Assembly (NCBI GenBank): GCA_026713245.1
Contig: JAPOOU010000092.1
Coordinates: 1-48,310, forward strand
Reading direction: 5' to 3'
Length of the DNA stretch: 48,310 bases
Source of the DNA: Chloroflexota bacterium
Lineage (GTDB): Bacteria > Chloroflexota > Anaerolineae > Aggregatilineales > Phototrophicaceae
In this document: piece after piece, positions 17,261 to 25,808 of the stretch
Layout of the letters: every line of letters begins with the position of its first letter
Numbering within the stretch: position 1 is the first letter of the stretch
Program-made: the position numbers and the translations under genes
Notes under the pieces: generated by a model
What the model saw: only the letters and a program-made list of their open reading frames with translations
What the model was told of the DNA's origin: nothing
Database searches by the model: none

Positions 17261-17671
17261 ATGTTCAATCCACCAAATGCGCGCAGCTATTTTGAAATGG
17301 TCTGGGATATAGTCTGCCAGATTCCTCCGGGCAAGGTGAGCAGCTATGGTCAAATTGCATCGATGATCCCTCCGGAAGACGATATGGACCCGATCCGCAT
17401 GAAGAATCTCGCGCCGCGCTGGGTCGGCACGGCGCTGCGCAAAACCCCGCGCGGGAAGTCCATCCCGTGGCATCGAGTCATCAATAGTCAAGGCAAGATC
17501 AGCTTTCCCAGCGGCAGCGCGCAGGCGAAGGAGCAGCGTCAGCTATTGGAATCGGAGTGCGTCGTCTTTGATCATCGAGATAAGGTCGATTTCGCGGTCG
17601 TTGCCTGGCAGGGACCCGACGCTGCCTACCTGGCAATCAGAGGTCTCTTGCCGCCGCGTTCGCTCAAATGA
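17261..17671 (+). CDS. atl: alkyltransferase-like protein (MGMT fold, Trp in place of acceptor Cys)
   Basis: ATG 17261 follows GGGAGGAACTG, giving 136 residues; the longer upstream frame lacks a good site. The protein has the DNA-binding wing of O6-alkylguanine transferases: IPPGKVSSYGQIASMI, VGTALRKTPRG and the active-site motif PWHRVINSQGKIS. MGMT enzymes have PCHRV, where Cys accepts the alkyl group. Trp at that position defines alkyltransferase-like proteins, which bind O6-alkylguanine and recruit nucleotide excision repair without transferring the group. The N-terminal Ada-type domain is absent, as in that class. Confidence 0.88.
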   Translation: MFNPPNARSYFEMVWDIVCQIPPGKVSSYGQIASMIPPEDDMDPIRMKNLAPRWVGTALRKTPRGKSIPWHRVINSQGKISFPSGSAQAKEQRQLLESECVVFDHRDKVDFAVVAWQGPDAAYLAIRGLLPPRSLK

Positions 17672-17687
17672 AGCCGCCCGCGTTCAC

Positions 17688-18761
17688 CTAGAATTGCACG
17701 TAACTGTTTTCAGCCAAGACAAAGCGATGCGCCACCGGCATGTGCGGCGCAGAGGTCACACGGGCGTTATCCGCTAGCAGGCTGCGGTCGATGCGACCCT
17801 GAATATTGCGTATTTCGCAGTTTTTCATCACGATGCTGGCTTCGATTTCGCTGCCTTCTACAACCACGTTGTCTCCCAGTGCCGTATAGGGTCCGACATA
17901 ACTGTTGCAGATGACCGTATCCTCGCCGATGATCACAGGGCCGCGAATAACGCTGTCGATTACTCGGCTGTTTTTGCCGATGAGGACACGATGCGAAACT
18001 TCGCTGTTGCCCTCGACTTGCCCACCGTTTTCCGGCGCCGGCGTATAGGGCAATTCCTCCAGTACCAGTTGATTGGCCATGATGATGGCGTCAGGCTTGC
18101 CGGCATCAATCCACCATCCGTCAAGTTCATATGACGCGACCGGATGTCCATCGCCGATCAATACTTGAATGGCATCGGTGATTTCCAGTTCGTTGCGCCC
18201 GGAGGGTTTGATACGGCTAATCGCATCGAAGACCGACTTGCGAAACAGATAGACGCCGGTAATCGCCAAGTTGGAGGGCGGGTCTTGCGGCTTTTCGACC
18301 ACCCGAACGATGCGCCCCTGCTCAATCTCCGCGATTCCAAAGCGCGTAGGATCCAGTACCTCTCCCAGCACGATCTTCGCTTCCGCGCCTGAATCAGCGA
18401 AAGACGTCAAGAGCTCAGTCATCCTGTCTTGAAAAATATTGTCACCGAGAAAAACGGTAAATGGTTCGTCGCCAACAAATGACTTGCAAAGCCCGATCGC
18501 GTGGGCCAGTCCTTTCTGATTTTCTTGCACGATGTATTCGATATTTACACCTAGCGATTTACCGTTGCGCAGCAGCGAGACAATTGGTGAATTCAGGCTG
18601 TTAACGACGATTCCGATGTCGTTGAGGCCGGCCAATTTGAGCACATCTATGGCGTAGGCAATCAGCCAGCGATTGGCGACGGGGACCAGTGACTTGGGCA
18701 TGGTCAAAGTCACCGGGCGCAAGCGGGTACCCTGCCCAGCCGTTAGAATGACTGCTTTCAT
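17688..18761 (-). CDS. glucose-1-phosphate thymidylyltransferase, long form
   Basis: Makes dTDP-glucose (or a related NDP-sugar) from sugar 1-phosphate and an NTP. The 357-residue protein has the nucleotidyltransferase signature AGQGTRLRPVTLTMPKSLVP at 8–27, catalytic Asp in FLGDNIFQ, EKPQDPPSNLAITGVYLFRK, and DGWWIDAGKPDAIIMANQ. The C-terminal third has hexapeptide-like turns (VIGEDTVICNSYVGPYTALG) of a left-handed β-helix. The length fits the RmlA-long subfamily and exceeds the ~290 residues of standard RmlA. It probably feeds the polysaccharide genes at 11.3–16.8 kb, although it lies on the other strand. The 134-nt gap to the next gene shows nothing clear. Confidence 0.85.
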   Translation of the reverse strand: MKAVILTAGQGTRLRPVTLTMPKSLVPVANRWLIAYAIDVLKLAGLNDIGIVVNSLNSPIVSLLRNGKSLGVNIEYIVQENQKGLAHAIGLCKSFVGDEPFTVFLGDNIFQDRMTELLTSFADSGAEAKIVLGEVLDPTRFGIAEIEQGRIVRVVEKPQDPPSNLAITGVYLFRKSVFDAISRIKPSGRNELEITDAIQVLIGDGHPVASYELDGWWIDAGKPDAIIMANQLVLEELPYTPAPENGGQVEGNSEVSHRVLIGKNSRVIDSVIRGPVIIGEDTVICNSYVGPYTALGDNVVVEGSEIEASIVMKNCEIRNIQGRIDRSLLADNARVTSAPHMPVAHRFVLAENSYVQF

Positions 18762-18895
18762 CGATAATCTCCTGATGTGATATGCCTTGAGCGTGGCTTA
18801 ACCGCATAGTACCAGAGGTTGGAAAATCGCGACAGCAAGATAGGGATGAAGCTCTGACCGAGCGAACCTGCGCCAAGCTGGCTAAATATCAGACT

Positions 18896-19687
18896 TCACA
18901 GCCGCTCGCCTGGCCTTAAGCGCTTTTCATCGGCGCCCCCTCCGGAGTGGCGCCGTTGTCGCATCACTTCATAGGCCAAGACTGACACGGCGCTCACAGT
19001 GCCCAGGGACTGCCCAAAGGGGCGTCCGTAAGGGATTTCCAGCAGTAGATCAGCCTGCCGCTGAAATGAGCGCGTGACGCCGCGGCGCTCGCCCCCGATT
19101 ACGATAAAAACTGGCTGCGTAAGTTCCGCCTCGAAGAGCGAAACACTAGTGGAGGCCTTCGCGGCGGTCGCCACGGCCAGTCCTCGCTCACGATAAAAGT
19201 CGGCCACTTCCACGGCGCTTTCCGCTAGCGCTATCGGCATCAATTCCGACGCGCCCGCGCTGGAACGCCCTACGATGGCGCTCGCGCTCGTCCAGTTGCG
19301 CTTGCGCAAGACCAGGCCATCGGCGCCTGCAGTGTAAAGCGCGCGAACAGCGAAGCCAAAGTTGTAGGGGTCTTCAATCCCATCGAGCATGACGACGAAC
19401 GCGGGCTTGTCCGGCGGGATCAAATCTCCGATACATTCGAATTGTCTTGCGCCCGCCAGCGCGATCACGCCGCCGTGGGAATTGCCAGTCGCGTAAGCTT
19501 CTATCTCGGCTGAGGGAACATATTTGAGGTTTACCGCTGCTCGTTTCGCGCGAAGGCGCAGTTCATCCAGGCGCTGGTCAAAGCGCTTGCCATCGTCGAT
19601 CAATATTTCGAAGACTTCGCGTCTGCCCGCCTTGAGCGCCGCCAGGATCGAAAGCGCGCCTTCCAAGCCGAAAGCTGAGATATTCAT
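18896..19687 (-). CDS. SpoU/TrmH-family RNA 2'-O-methyltransferase, RlmB-like
   Basis: Methylates a ribose in rRNA or tRNA using S-adenosylmethionine. The 263-residue protein has an N-terminal RNA-binding domain (about 1–95) and a SPOUT knot: motif 1 DGIEDPYNFGFAVRALYTAG, motif 2 VIGGERRGVTRS, motif 3 IPYGRPFGQSLGTVSAVSVL. Motif 3 normally reads SLNVSVA; here the Asn is replaced and the loop is one residue longer, so the exact activity is uncertain. Its start overlaps the mazG stop (TAATG), indicating coupled translation. Confidence 0.82.
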   Translation of the reverse strand: MNISAFGLEGALSILAALKAGRREVFEILIDDGKRFDQRLDELRLRAKRAAVNLKYVPSAEIEAYATGNSHGGVIALAGARQFECIGDLIPPDKPAFVVMLDGIEDPYNFGFAVRALYTAGADGLVLRKRNWTSASAIVGRSSAGASELMPIALAESAVEVADFYRERGLAVATAAKASTSVSLFEAELTQPVFIVIGGERRGVTRSFQRQADLLLEIPYGRPFGQSLGTVSAVSVLAYEVMRQRRHSGGGADEKRLRPGERL

Positions 19688-21147
19688 TAGAGCCCGGCGC
19701 GCTTCGCCGCTTGCCAGAATGCATCAAGTTCCTCCAGGGAGTAGTCCAAAAGCGCGCCTCTGTTCTGCCGCGCGCGCGCTTCAACATAGGCAAATCGCCG
19801 ATAGAACTTGGCATTGATTTCACGCAAAAGGCTTTCGGGATCATCGACGCCGAGCCAGCGAAGCCAATTCACCAATACAAAGATGAGATCGCCGATCTCT
19901 TGTGTTTTTTCCGCAGTCGTAGCAGCGGTGAAGATCTCGTTAATCTCTTCTCGGGCTTTCTCTTCGACTCCACTGGCATCTGGCCAGTCGAAGCCGACTT
20001 TTGCGGCGCGCTTCGAATATTGATGCGCGACGAGCAATGCGGGCGCGCCTTTAGGTACGCCGTCCAGAAGCGAGCGCTCCCCCGCGCCGGCGCTGACTTG
20101 CTCGGTTCGTTTGATGTCTTCCCAATTGCTGGTCACCTGGCGCGGATCGCCCTGAACATCGGCATCGCCCCAGACATGCGGGTGCCGACGGATCATCTTC
20201 TTGTTCACGTGCTGCAAGACGTCTGACATGAAGAACTCGCCATTGTCGATGGCAATTTGCGTATGCAAGACGATCTGCAACAACAAGTCGCCTAACTCTT
20301 CACACAGCGCTTTTGGATCTTCAGCATCCAGCGCATCCAACACTTCGTAGGTCTCTTCGATCAAAAAGGGGCGCAATGACTGATGACTTTGCTCTCGATC
20401 CCAGGGGCAGCCATCGGGCGAACGCAGATGGGCAATAATGTCTTGAAAAGACTCGAAACTACTCAGCGCGCCCAAAGCAGGTACATACAGCGATGTCATG
20501 ACATCAATTTTGTCGCTGCGATCGATTTCATAGAGACAGATTTCTTCCACGATCGCCTCGTCGCGCCCGGCGCCGTGGATCAATTTGACAGCAAACCTGT
20601 CCGGATACTGATTCATCAAGGCCAGTTTAAGGTTCGACGCCACGGCTTGGCTGTAGACTTGCGCCAGCAGCGCCGGTTTGGCAGGATTCATCGGCGGATG
20701 ATATTGCGCCGCGATCTCCAGCGCATCGAGGATCTGTATACCGTCGAGCGCGTCGATGCCGAGGAGAGCCAGGCATGGTTCGATGAAACTGATGCCATTG
20801 ACGATCTCCAGCTCCAAGCCTTCCGAGGATGCCCGCTGCGCCAGCCGCGTCACCGTGGCTTCGCCCACCAGCGGGTCTCCCGGCACCGCGTAAACGAGGT
20901 CGATGCCCGATCGCGCTTGCTTTACTAGGCGGTCGCAGATTTCGCGATAAACGTCATCAAACTCATCAAAAGCTTCGTAAACATCGTCGAAACTGACGAT
21001 ATCCAAGTGGGAGGGCAAGTGGTGGACGCAGGGATGACGGCGCGTGCGAACATAAAGGCTTTCCACGTCCCGCAGCTTGGCCCAGGCGCGTAGGGACATG
21101 TCTTCAATTGAGCCCGGACCTAACCCTATCACAGTAATCATAAACAT
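19687..21147 (-). CDS. mazG: MazG pyrophosphohydrolase with N-terminal tetrapyrrole-methylase-like domain (YabN type)
   Basis: Nucleoside triphosphate pyrophosphohydrolase, probably removing aberrant NTPs. The 486-residue protein has an N-terminal methylase-like domain (about 1–225; ITVIGLGPGSIEDMS, VYAVPGDPLVGEATV). A MazG domain follows (about 230–470), with LRSPDGCPWDREQSHQSLRP and the metal-binding EETYEVLDA and ELGDLLLQIVLHTQIA helices. This is the YabN architecture. The start is ATG 21147, although ATG 21141 gives the more usual MITV opening. It is coupled to the downstream SpoU methyltransferase. About 165 nt of unassigned sequence separates it from the rpsI terminator. Confidence 0.9.
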   Translation of the reverse strand: MFMITVIGLGPGSIEDMSLRAWAKLRDVESLYVRTRRHPCVHHLPSHLDIVSFDDVYEAFDEFDDVYREICDRLVKQARSGIDLVYAVPGDPLVGEATVTRLAQRASSEGLELEIVNGISFIEPCLALLGIDALDGIQILDALEIAAQYHPPMNPAKPALLAQVYSQAVASNLKLALMNQYPDRFAVKLIHGAGRDEAIVEEICLYEIDRSDKIDVMTSLYVPALGALSSFESFQDIIAHLRSPDGCPWDREQSHQSLRPFLIEETYEVLDALDAEDPKALCEELGDLLLQIVLHTQIAIDNGEFFMSDVLQHVNKKMIRRHPHVWGDADVQGDPRQVTSNWEDIKRTEQVSAGAGERSLLDGVPKGAPALLVAHQYSKRAAKVGFDWPDASGVEEKAREEINEIFTAATTAEKTQEIGDLIFVLVNWLRWLGVDDPESLLREINAKFYRRFAYVEARARQNRGALLDYSLEELDAFWQAAKRAGL

Positions 21148-21312
21148 TTGTCCGCCGCGATCTTACGAAGCGCGCCAGCGCATTTTCGCGAATGCTGATC
21201 TGTTACGGGCTGATTCCTCTGGCAGATATACCCGTGTTGCACCATCGGCCGGTTTGATCCCGTGAACTGCAATTCAGGCAACTGAGCCGTTTGGATCGCG
21301 CAGAGACCTGGG

Positions 21313-21353
21313 AAAAGAAAAGCAGCCAAATGCATTTGCAATCAGATGGCTGC
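21313..21353 (-). terminator. terminator of the alpha operon
   Basis: On the minus strand GCAGCCA (21353–21347) pairs with TGGCTGC (21328–21322), followed by TTTTCTTTT. It lies 24 nt after the rpsI stop and ends the rpmJ–rpsI operon. Confidence 0.8.
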
Positions 21354-21377
21354 TGCGTAAACGGGGCTCGACTCGTT

Positions 21378-21773
21378 TTAGCGCTTGGTATAGGTGGGAG
21401 CCTTGCGAGCGCGTTTCAGACCCGGTTTCTTCCGTTCTTTGACCCGCGCGTCGCGCGACAAGAAGCCCTCCCGCTTCAAAGTGCCGCGCAAATCCGGATC
21501 AATCTTTTCCAATGCGCGGGCGATGCCGAGAAGGATCGCGTCTCGCTGGCCGGTGACGCCACCGCCATTCACATGCACGGAGACGTCATAGCTGCGCTCT
21601 TGTCCAATGTGCGTCAAGGGCGCCGTGCAGATTTCCATATCGCCCAGGCGCGGCATATACTCCTGCGCTTCTTTGCCATTGATAATGAACAGACCTGTAC
21701 CACCCGGGAACAGGCGCACACGCGCCGACGACGACTTGCGGCGGCCGATACCCTCATAATATTGTGCTGACAT
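21378..21773 (-). CDS. rpsI: 30S ribosomal protein S9
   Basis: Small-subunit protein whose C-terminal tail reaches the P-site tRNA. The 131 residues include YYEGIGRRKSSSARVRLFPG at the start, VHVNGGGVTGQRDAILLGIA in the middle and the basic tail RARKAPTYTKR. AGGAG precedes the ATG. It is the last gene of the operon, after rplM as is usual. Confidence 0.97.
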   Translation of the reverse strand: MSAQYYEGIGRRKSSSARVRLFPGGTGLFIINGKEAQEYMPRLGDMEICTAPLTHIGQERSYDVSVHVNGGGVTGQRDAILLGIARALEKIDPDLRGTLKREGFLSRDARVKERKKPGLKRARKAPTYTKR

Positions 21774-21815
21774 TGCTTAGCTCCTTTTACGGTGTCGCGC
21801 GCGCTTCGGGCACGC

Positions 21816-22259
21816 CTAAATGTCCAAGGCTTGCGGCTGCTGCGCTTGATGCGGATGCTCCGCGCCCGCATAAACTTTCAGTTTTGTCATCATTTGACGC
21901 CCCAGGGGGCCCTTCGGCAACATGCCTTTGATGGCCAGCTTAAGCGCGCGCGTTGGGCGCCGTTTCATCAATTCGCGCAAGGTCATCTTTTTCAAGCCGC
22001 CGGGATAACCGCTATGACGATAATATATCTTTTGATCCATGCGCTTGCCTGTCACATGAATCTTCTCCGCGTTGACAATGATTACATAGTCGCCGGTATC
22101 GAGGTGCGGCGTGAAATAGGGCTTGTGCTTGCCGCGCAAGATTGGCGCCACCCTGGCCGCCAGCCTGCCCAGGGTCATGCCCCGCGCATCAATGACCCAC
22201 CAGCCACGTTCTATGACAGCGGGCGTGGTTGCGTAGGTTGTCTGTATCTGTTGTCTCAT
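21816..22259 (-). CDS. rplM: 50S ribosomal protein L13
   Basis: Early-assembly large-subunit protein. ATG 22259 follows GGAG by 8 nt and gives 147 residues starting [11 protein letters not shown]; a GTG three codons earlier overlaps the truA stop but is worse placed. Family landmarks are [37 protein letters not shown] and [16 protein letters not shown]. It is paired with rpsI. Confidence 0.96.
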   Translation of the reverse strand: MRQQIQTTYATTPAVIERGWWVIDARGMTLGRLAARVAPILRGKHKPYFTPHLDTGDYVIIVNAEKIHVTGKRMDQKIYYRHSGYPGGLKKMTLRELMKRRPTRALKLAIKGMLPKGPLGRQMMTKLKVYAGAEHPHQAQQPQALDI

Positions 22260-22264
22260 CTTGT

Positions 22265-23086
22265 TCACTCCAGTTCAGCTTCTGTCGCCAGCTCGCAAGA
22301 CCGCCTCGACATCGTCGCCTGCTGCATAGGTGTTGGATAACCCACCGCTTCCAGGGTTAGCCCCATGGCCGGCGCCAAGACTTTCGCCCGTTGAATGTCA
22401 CGACTAAATAGTATTTCTTCAAATTCCGTAAGATCTATTTTTCCCATACCAGCTTGTGCCATCGTCCCGACCATGCGCCGCACCATGTGATACAGAAATG
22501 CGGTAGCGCGCACGCGATAAATATAAATGCGGCCATGTTCGTTTTCTTCCACGTCCCATCTCGATCGAAACACCCGGCGGACCGTGTTGCCGCTGCCGTC
22601 TTGTGGCGGGGTACCAAAAGCCGCGAAGTCCCGCTCTCCAAGGCATAATGCGGCCGCGTCTTGCAGCGCGCCAAGATCAAGAATCCGCCCTACAAGCTGC
22701 CACACCCGCCCGTTCAACAGCGGGTTCCTCGTGGTCGGCGTTGCGATACGATAAACATATTGCCTCCAAAGCGCGTCAAAGCGCGGATGGAAACCGTCCT
22801 GCTTCCAGAGTACTTGAAGGGCGATGTCCATGGGAAGCTCCGCATTTATCGCGCGCAAGAGATCGCTTTCCGCGTGATTCCAGTCCGCATCAAAGGCGAT
22901 CATTTGGCCCAGGGCATGCACACCGGTATCCGTCCTTCCGGCCGCGAGCACAGAGACTTGCTGCCGGGTGACGCGCGCTATCGCCCTTTCGAGCGCTCGC
23001 TGTACCGTCGCCGTCGGCTCCAGCTGCCGCTGAAAACCGAAGTAGCCCGTGCCATCGTATGCGACCTTCGCTGCAAAGCGCTTCAT
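22265..23086 (-). CDS. truA: tRNA pseudouridine38-40 synthase
   Basis: Isomerises uridines 38–40 of the anticodon arm to pseudouridine. I use ATG 23086 ([20 protein letters not shown]), giving 273 residues; a TTG at 23104 overlapping the rplQ stop would add six. The catalytic Asp lies in [14 protein letters not shown]. The second half includes [20 protein letters not shown], the conserved substrate-binding block. Its place between rplQ and rplM is common in Gram-positive-type alpha operons. Confidence 0.95.
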   Translation of the reverse strand: MKRFAAKVAYDGTGYFGFQRQLEPTATVQRALERAIARVTRQQVSVLAAGRTDTGVHALGQMIAFDADWNHAESDLLRAINAELPMDIALQVLWKQDGFHPRFDALWRQYVYRIATPTTRNPLLNGRVWQLVGRILDLGALQDAAALCLGERDFAAFGTPPQDGSGNTVRRVFRSRWDVEENEHGRIYIYRVRATAFLYHMVRRMVGTMAQAGMGKIDLTEFEEILFSRDIQRAKVLAPAMGLTLEAVGYPTPMQQATMSRRSCELATEAELE

Positions 23087-23100
23087 CGTACGTGGGCAGA

Positions 23101-23508
23101 TCAATCCTCGGTCGAGTAGTCGACGAGTTCGATTAACGCCATCTCCGCATTGTCTCCCTTGCGCGTACCCAACTTGAGAATACGCGTGTAACCACCCGGG
23201 CGTTCGGCATAGAGCGGCGCCAATTCATCAAACACTTTGCCAACAAGAACGCGATCGTTATTCAATCGCCGCGCGACTTGTCGCCGCGCATGAACAGCAA
23301 CCAGGTCGTCCCCGCGCTCTTCCGCCTTTGCCAGTCCTCGTTTGGCGATGGTAATCAATCGTTCCGCGTGACCTTGGACGAATTTCGCCTTATGGAAGGT
23401 GGTTTTGATTCGACCATGATCGAACAATTGGCTGGCCAGGTTCATCCGCAGCGCCTTACGGTGGCTGCTGCTGCGATTAAGCTTTTTCCCACGAATTCGA
23501 TGTCGCAT
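23101..23508 (-). CDS. rplQ: 50S ribosomal protein L17
   Basis: Large-subunit protein near the exit tunnel, 135 residues. It opens MRHRIRGKKLNRSSSHRKAL and contains NLASQLFDHGRIKTTFHKAK and GGYTRILKLGTRKGDNAEMA. It lies directly after rpoA, its usual neighbour. The C-terminus ELVDYSTED is short and acidic. Confidence 0.97.
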   Translation of the reverse strand: MRHRIRGKKLNRSSSHRKALRMNLASQLFDHGRIKTTFHKAKFVQGHAERLITIAKRGLAKAEERGDDLVAVHARRQVARRLNNDRVLVGKVFDELAPLYAERPGGYTRILKLGTRKGDNAEMALIELVDYSTED

Positions 23509-23528
23509 GATTGCGCCTCACTTGCCGG

Positions 23529-24554
23529 CTATTCAGCCTTGTCCTTTTCCAATGGCCAGTAGTTCTTTTCCCGCAATTTCTGTTCGAGTTCATCGAGGGA
23601 CTTTTCACCAAAATTGCGGATCGCCAACATGGCGTCCGGGCCACGGTTCAACATATCCAGGACATCGCCTACCGAGGTGATGCCGGTGCGCTTTAGGGAG
23701 TTGAAGACGCGAACGCTCAGGTCGAGTTCTTCGATCGGCTTGTCATACAGAGGCGGATACGCAGGCTCGTCTTCGTACTGCTGCGGCAATTCGATTGATT
23801 GGAACCATTCTTCGTCCACACCGGCGACGACCTTGAGGTGGTGCATCAAAATCTGCGCCGATTGAGCGAGCGCCTCTTCCGGGCGGATTGTGCCGTCGGT
23901 CCAAAGCTCCAGCACGAGCTTGTCGTAATTGGTGCGCTGGCCGACACGAGCGCGATCAACTTCGAAATTGACGCGTTTGATCGGGCTGAAAATCGCGTCG
24001 ACCGGCAACTCGCCGATCGGCAAGCGGCCCCGTTCTTCCGCCGGACTAAAACCACGGCCGGACTGTACTTCGAATTCCATCTCTATATGAACATTGCGAT
24101 CGTCCACCGTGAAGAGATACAAACTCGGATTCTCGATCTGCACTTCCGGCGGCGCCCAGATATCCGCCGCGGTGACTGTGACTTCCGCTCCAGCGATTTC
24201 CAAGCGCAAGCGCGCGCTGTCCACGCCGTGCAACAGCAGACGCAATTGTTTGACCTGCAGGATCAACTGCGTCATGTCTTCGCGGACAAACGGGATTTCA
24301 GAAAACTCGTGATGAACGTCGGAGATGCGAATGCTTGTCACGGCGGCGCCGGGCAAAGAAGACAAGAGTACGCGCCGCAAAGCGTTGCCCAAGGTCAATC
24401 CGTAGCCGCTCTCCAGCGGACCAACTACGAAACGTCCATAATCCTTGGTGATGTTTTGGCTTTCGACCTGGTGCGGCAGTACCATATTTGCCGTTACCAG
24501 GTTGGCATCAACCGGGCTCGAACTCACGGATGCCGAATCGGATGAGTATTCCAT
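23529..24554 (-). CDS. rpoA: DNA-directed RNA polymerase subunit alpha
   Basis: Nucleates RNA polymerase assembly and contacts UP elements and activators. The 341-residue protein has an unusually long N-terminus (MEYSSDSASVSSSPVDANLV) before the first conserved block, GPLESGYGLTLGNALRRVLL. The assembly domain extends to about 265. The C-terminal domain has RVFNSLKRTGITSVGDVLDM and IRNFGEKSLDELEQKL. It sits between rpsK and rplQ; rpsD, which normally separates rpsK and rpoA, is absent. Confidence 0.97.
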   Translation of the reverse strand: MEYSSDSASVSSSPVDANLVTANMVLPHQVESQNITKDYGRFVVGPLESGYGLTLGNALRRVLLSSLPGAAVTSIRISDVHHEFSEIPFVREDMTQLILQVKQLRLLLHGVDSARLRLEIAGAEVTVTAADIWAPPEVQIENPSLYLFTVDDRNVHIEMEFEVQSGRGFSPAEERGRLPIGELPVDAIFSPIKRVNFEVDRARVGQRTNYDKLVLELWTDGTIRPEEALAQSAQILMHHLKVVAGVDEEWFQSIELPQQYEDEPAYPPLYDKPIEELDLSVRVFNSLKRTGITSVGDVLDMLNRGPDAMLAIRNFGEKSLDELEQKLREKNYWPLEKDKAE

Positions 24555-24575
24555 ATAGCGGGATTTCCCTTTCGA

Positions 24576-24974
24576 CTAAACGCGGCGGCGCTTGGGAGGG
24601 CGCACGCCATTATGAGGAACGGGCGTCACGTCGGTAATCGAACGCACTTTCAGACCACTTTGCTGGATGGAGCGAATCGCTGCTTCCCGTCCGGGACCGG
24701 GCCCTTTCACGAAGATATCCACCTCTTTCATGCCATGCTGCTGCGAATTAGCTGCTGCCGTTTCCGCAGCCATGCGCGCTGCATAAGGCGTATTCTTGCG
24801 ACTGCCTTTGAAGCCGGACGTGCCAGCGCTTGCCCAGGCAATCACATTGCCAGACTGATCGGTCATCGAAACGATCGTGTTGTTAAAGGTGGCGTAGATG
24901 TGCGCCTGACCATAAGGAATGTTTTTGAACGCTCGTCTTGCGGTACCGCGACTGCTTCTTCTTGCTTTCGGCAT
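24576..24974 (-). CDS. rpsK: 30S ribosomal protein S11
   Basis: Platform protein of the small subunit, 132 residues. Recognised by [40 protein letters not shown] and the C-terminus [32 protein letters not shown] site precedes ATG. A 110-nt spacer separates it from rpsM and carries a stable hairpin. Confidence 0.97.
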   Translation of the reverse strand: MPKARRSSRGTARRAFKNIPYGQAHIYATFNNTIVSMTDQSGNVIAWASAGTSGFKGSRKNTPYAARMAAETAAANSQQHGMKEVDIFVKGPGPGREAAIRSIQQSGLKVRSITDVTPVPHNGVRPPKRRRV

Positions 24975-25028
24975 TTACCTGCTCCAAATGGATATTCCTG
25001 GATTTCGCTTGTGACGGGGTTTCTCAGT

Positions 25029-25045
25029 ACGGCGCTTCGCGCCGT
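25029..25045 (-). other. hairpin in the rpsM–rpsK spacer
   Basis: ACGGCGC and GCGCCGT form a perfect 7-bp stem with a 3-nt loop inside the 110-nt spacer. No T-tract follows. It could affect expression of rpsK-rpoA-rplQ or bind a ribosomal protein; no function is shown. Confidence 0.45.
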
Positions 25046-25084
25046 CGGCCATGCTAGCGAGGACCCGTGATAGAATCTCCGCAG

Positions 25085-25471
25085 CTACTTCTTGGTAGCG
25101 CCGCGCCGGCGACCACGCCCGGCCACGGTTTGCTTTTTGCCGCGGCGAGTGCGCGCGTTTGTCTTGGTGCGCTGTCCGCGTACTGGCAACCGACGGCGAT
25201 GTCGCAGGCCGCGATAAGAATTGATTTCCATCAAACGCTTGATATTGAGCTGCGTCTGACGGCGCAAATCGCCCTCGGTCGTCAGATTATTGATCAACTC
25301 ACGCAGGCGCTGAATCTCACTTTCGCTTAAGTCTCTGACACGCGTCCCGTGATCAATGCCTGCCGAATCCAGCAATCGCCGGCTGGTGGTCCTGCCGATA
25401 CCATAAATGTACGTCAAGCCGATAATCGCACGCTTGTCACGAGGCAGGTCGACGCCTTCAATACGAGCCAT
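25085..25471 (-). CDS. rpsM: 30S ribosomal protein S13
   Basis: Small-subunit head protein contacting P-site tRNA and L5, 128 residues. Landmarks are [34 protein letters not shown], and the basic tail [20 protein letters not shown] followed by [12 protein letters not shown]. It follows rpmJ by 22 nt. Confidence 0.97.
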   Translation of the reverse strand: MARIEGVDLPRDKRAIIGLTYIYGIGRTTSRRLLDSAGIDHGTRVRDLSESEIQRLRELINNLTTEGDLRRQTQLNIKRLMEINSYRGLRHRRRLPVRGQRTKTNARTRRGKKQTVAGRGRRRGATKK

Positions 25472-25493
25472 CTATCACACTCCTTTTGGGGAC

Positions 25494-25607
25494 CTAGCCC
25501 TGTCGTTGCTTGTGCTTCGGGTTGTCACAAATAATCATTACTCGACGATTTCGCTTAATCACGCGGCACTTCGGGCAACGACGCTTGACACTGGCTGAGA
25601 CTTTCAT
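25494..25607 (-). CDS. rpmJ: 50S ribosomal protein L36
   Basis: A 37-residue zinc-binding protein, easily missed because of its length. It begins [20 protein letters not shown] and continues [17 protein letters not shown]. The Cys and His residues (CPKC…C…H) form the zinc site of the C+ type L36. GAGG lies 8 nt before ATG 25607. It is the first gene of the alpha operon here, whereas infA usually precedes it. Confidence 0.96.
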   Translation of the reverse strand: MKVSASVKRRCPKCRVIKRNRRVMIICDNPKHKQRQG

Positions 25608-25764
25608 ACTACATTCCTCTTCTACGTCAAGTACAAGTCCACAGTTTTCCGCAAAATAAGGCACAAGCTACAAAACTTTCCGTCTGTAGATGCGCCAACT
25701 TCCGCTCATTCTCTTGTTTGAAAACCATCCAGCTAGTTTGCCCGATGGTCGACAACGAACGAGC

Positions 25765-25792
25765 ATTGTATCACAAGTTTCTCCACTGTAAA
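25765..25792 (-). promoter_or_regulatory. promoter of the rpmJ–rpsI operon
   Basis: On the minus strand TTTACA (25792–25787) and TACAAT (25770–25765) are separated by 16 nt, about 158 nt upstream of the rpmJ start. The rest of the 201-nt spacer between the peptidase stop and rpmJ shows no infA or other gene. Confidence 0.65.
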
Positions 25793-25808
25793 AGGATGGT
25801 TCCAGAAG

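Noticed and set aside
21148..21312. Possible tRNA gene upstream of mazG
   Set aside because: A GTTCACGGGATC-like segment recalls a T-arm, but no cloverleaf, acceptor stem or anticodon arm can be formed.
25608..25808. infA as a short unlisted gene between the peptidase and rpmJ
   Set aside because: The spacer was read in the minus-strand frames and contains no IF-1-like sequence; it holds a promoter instead.
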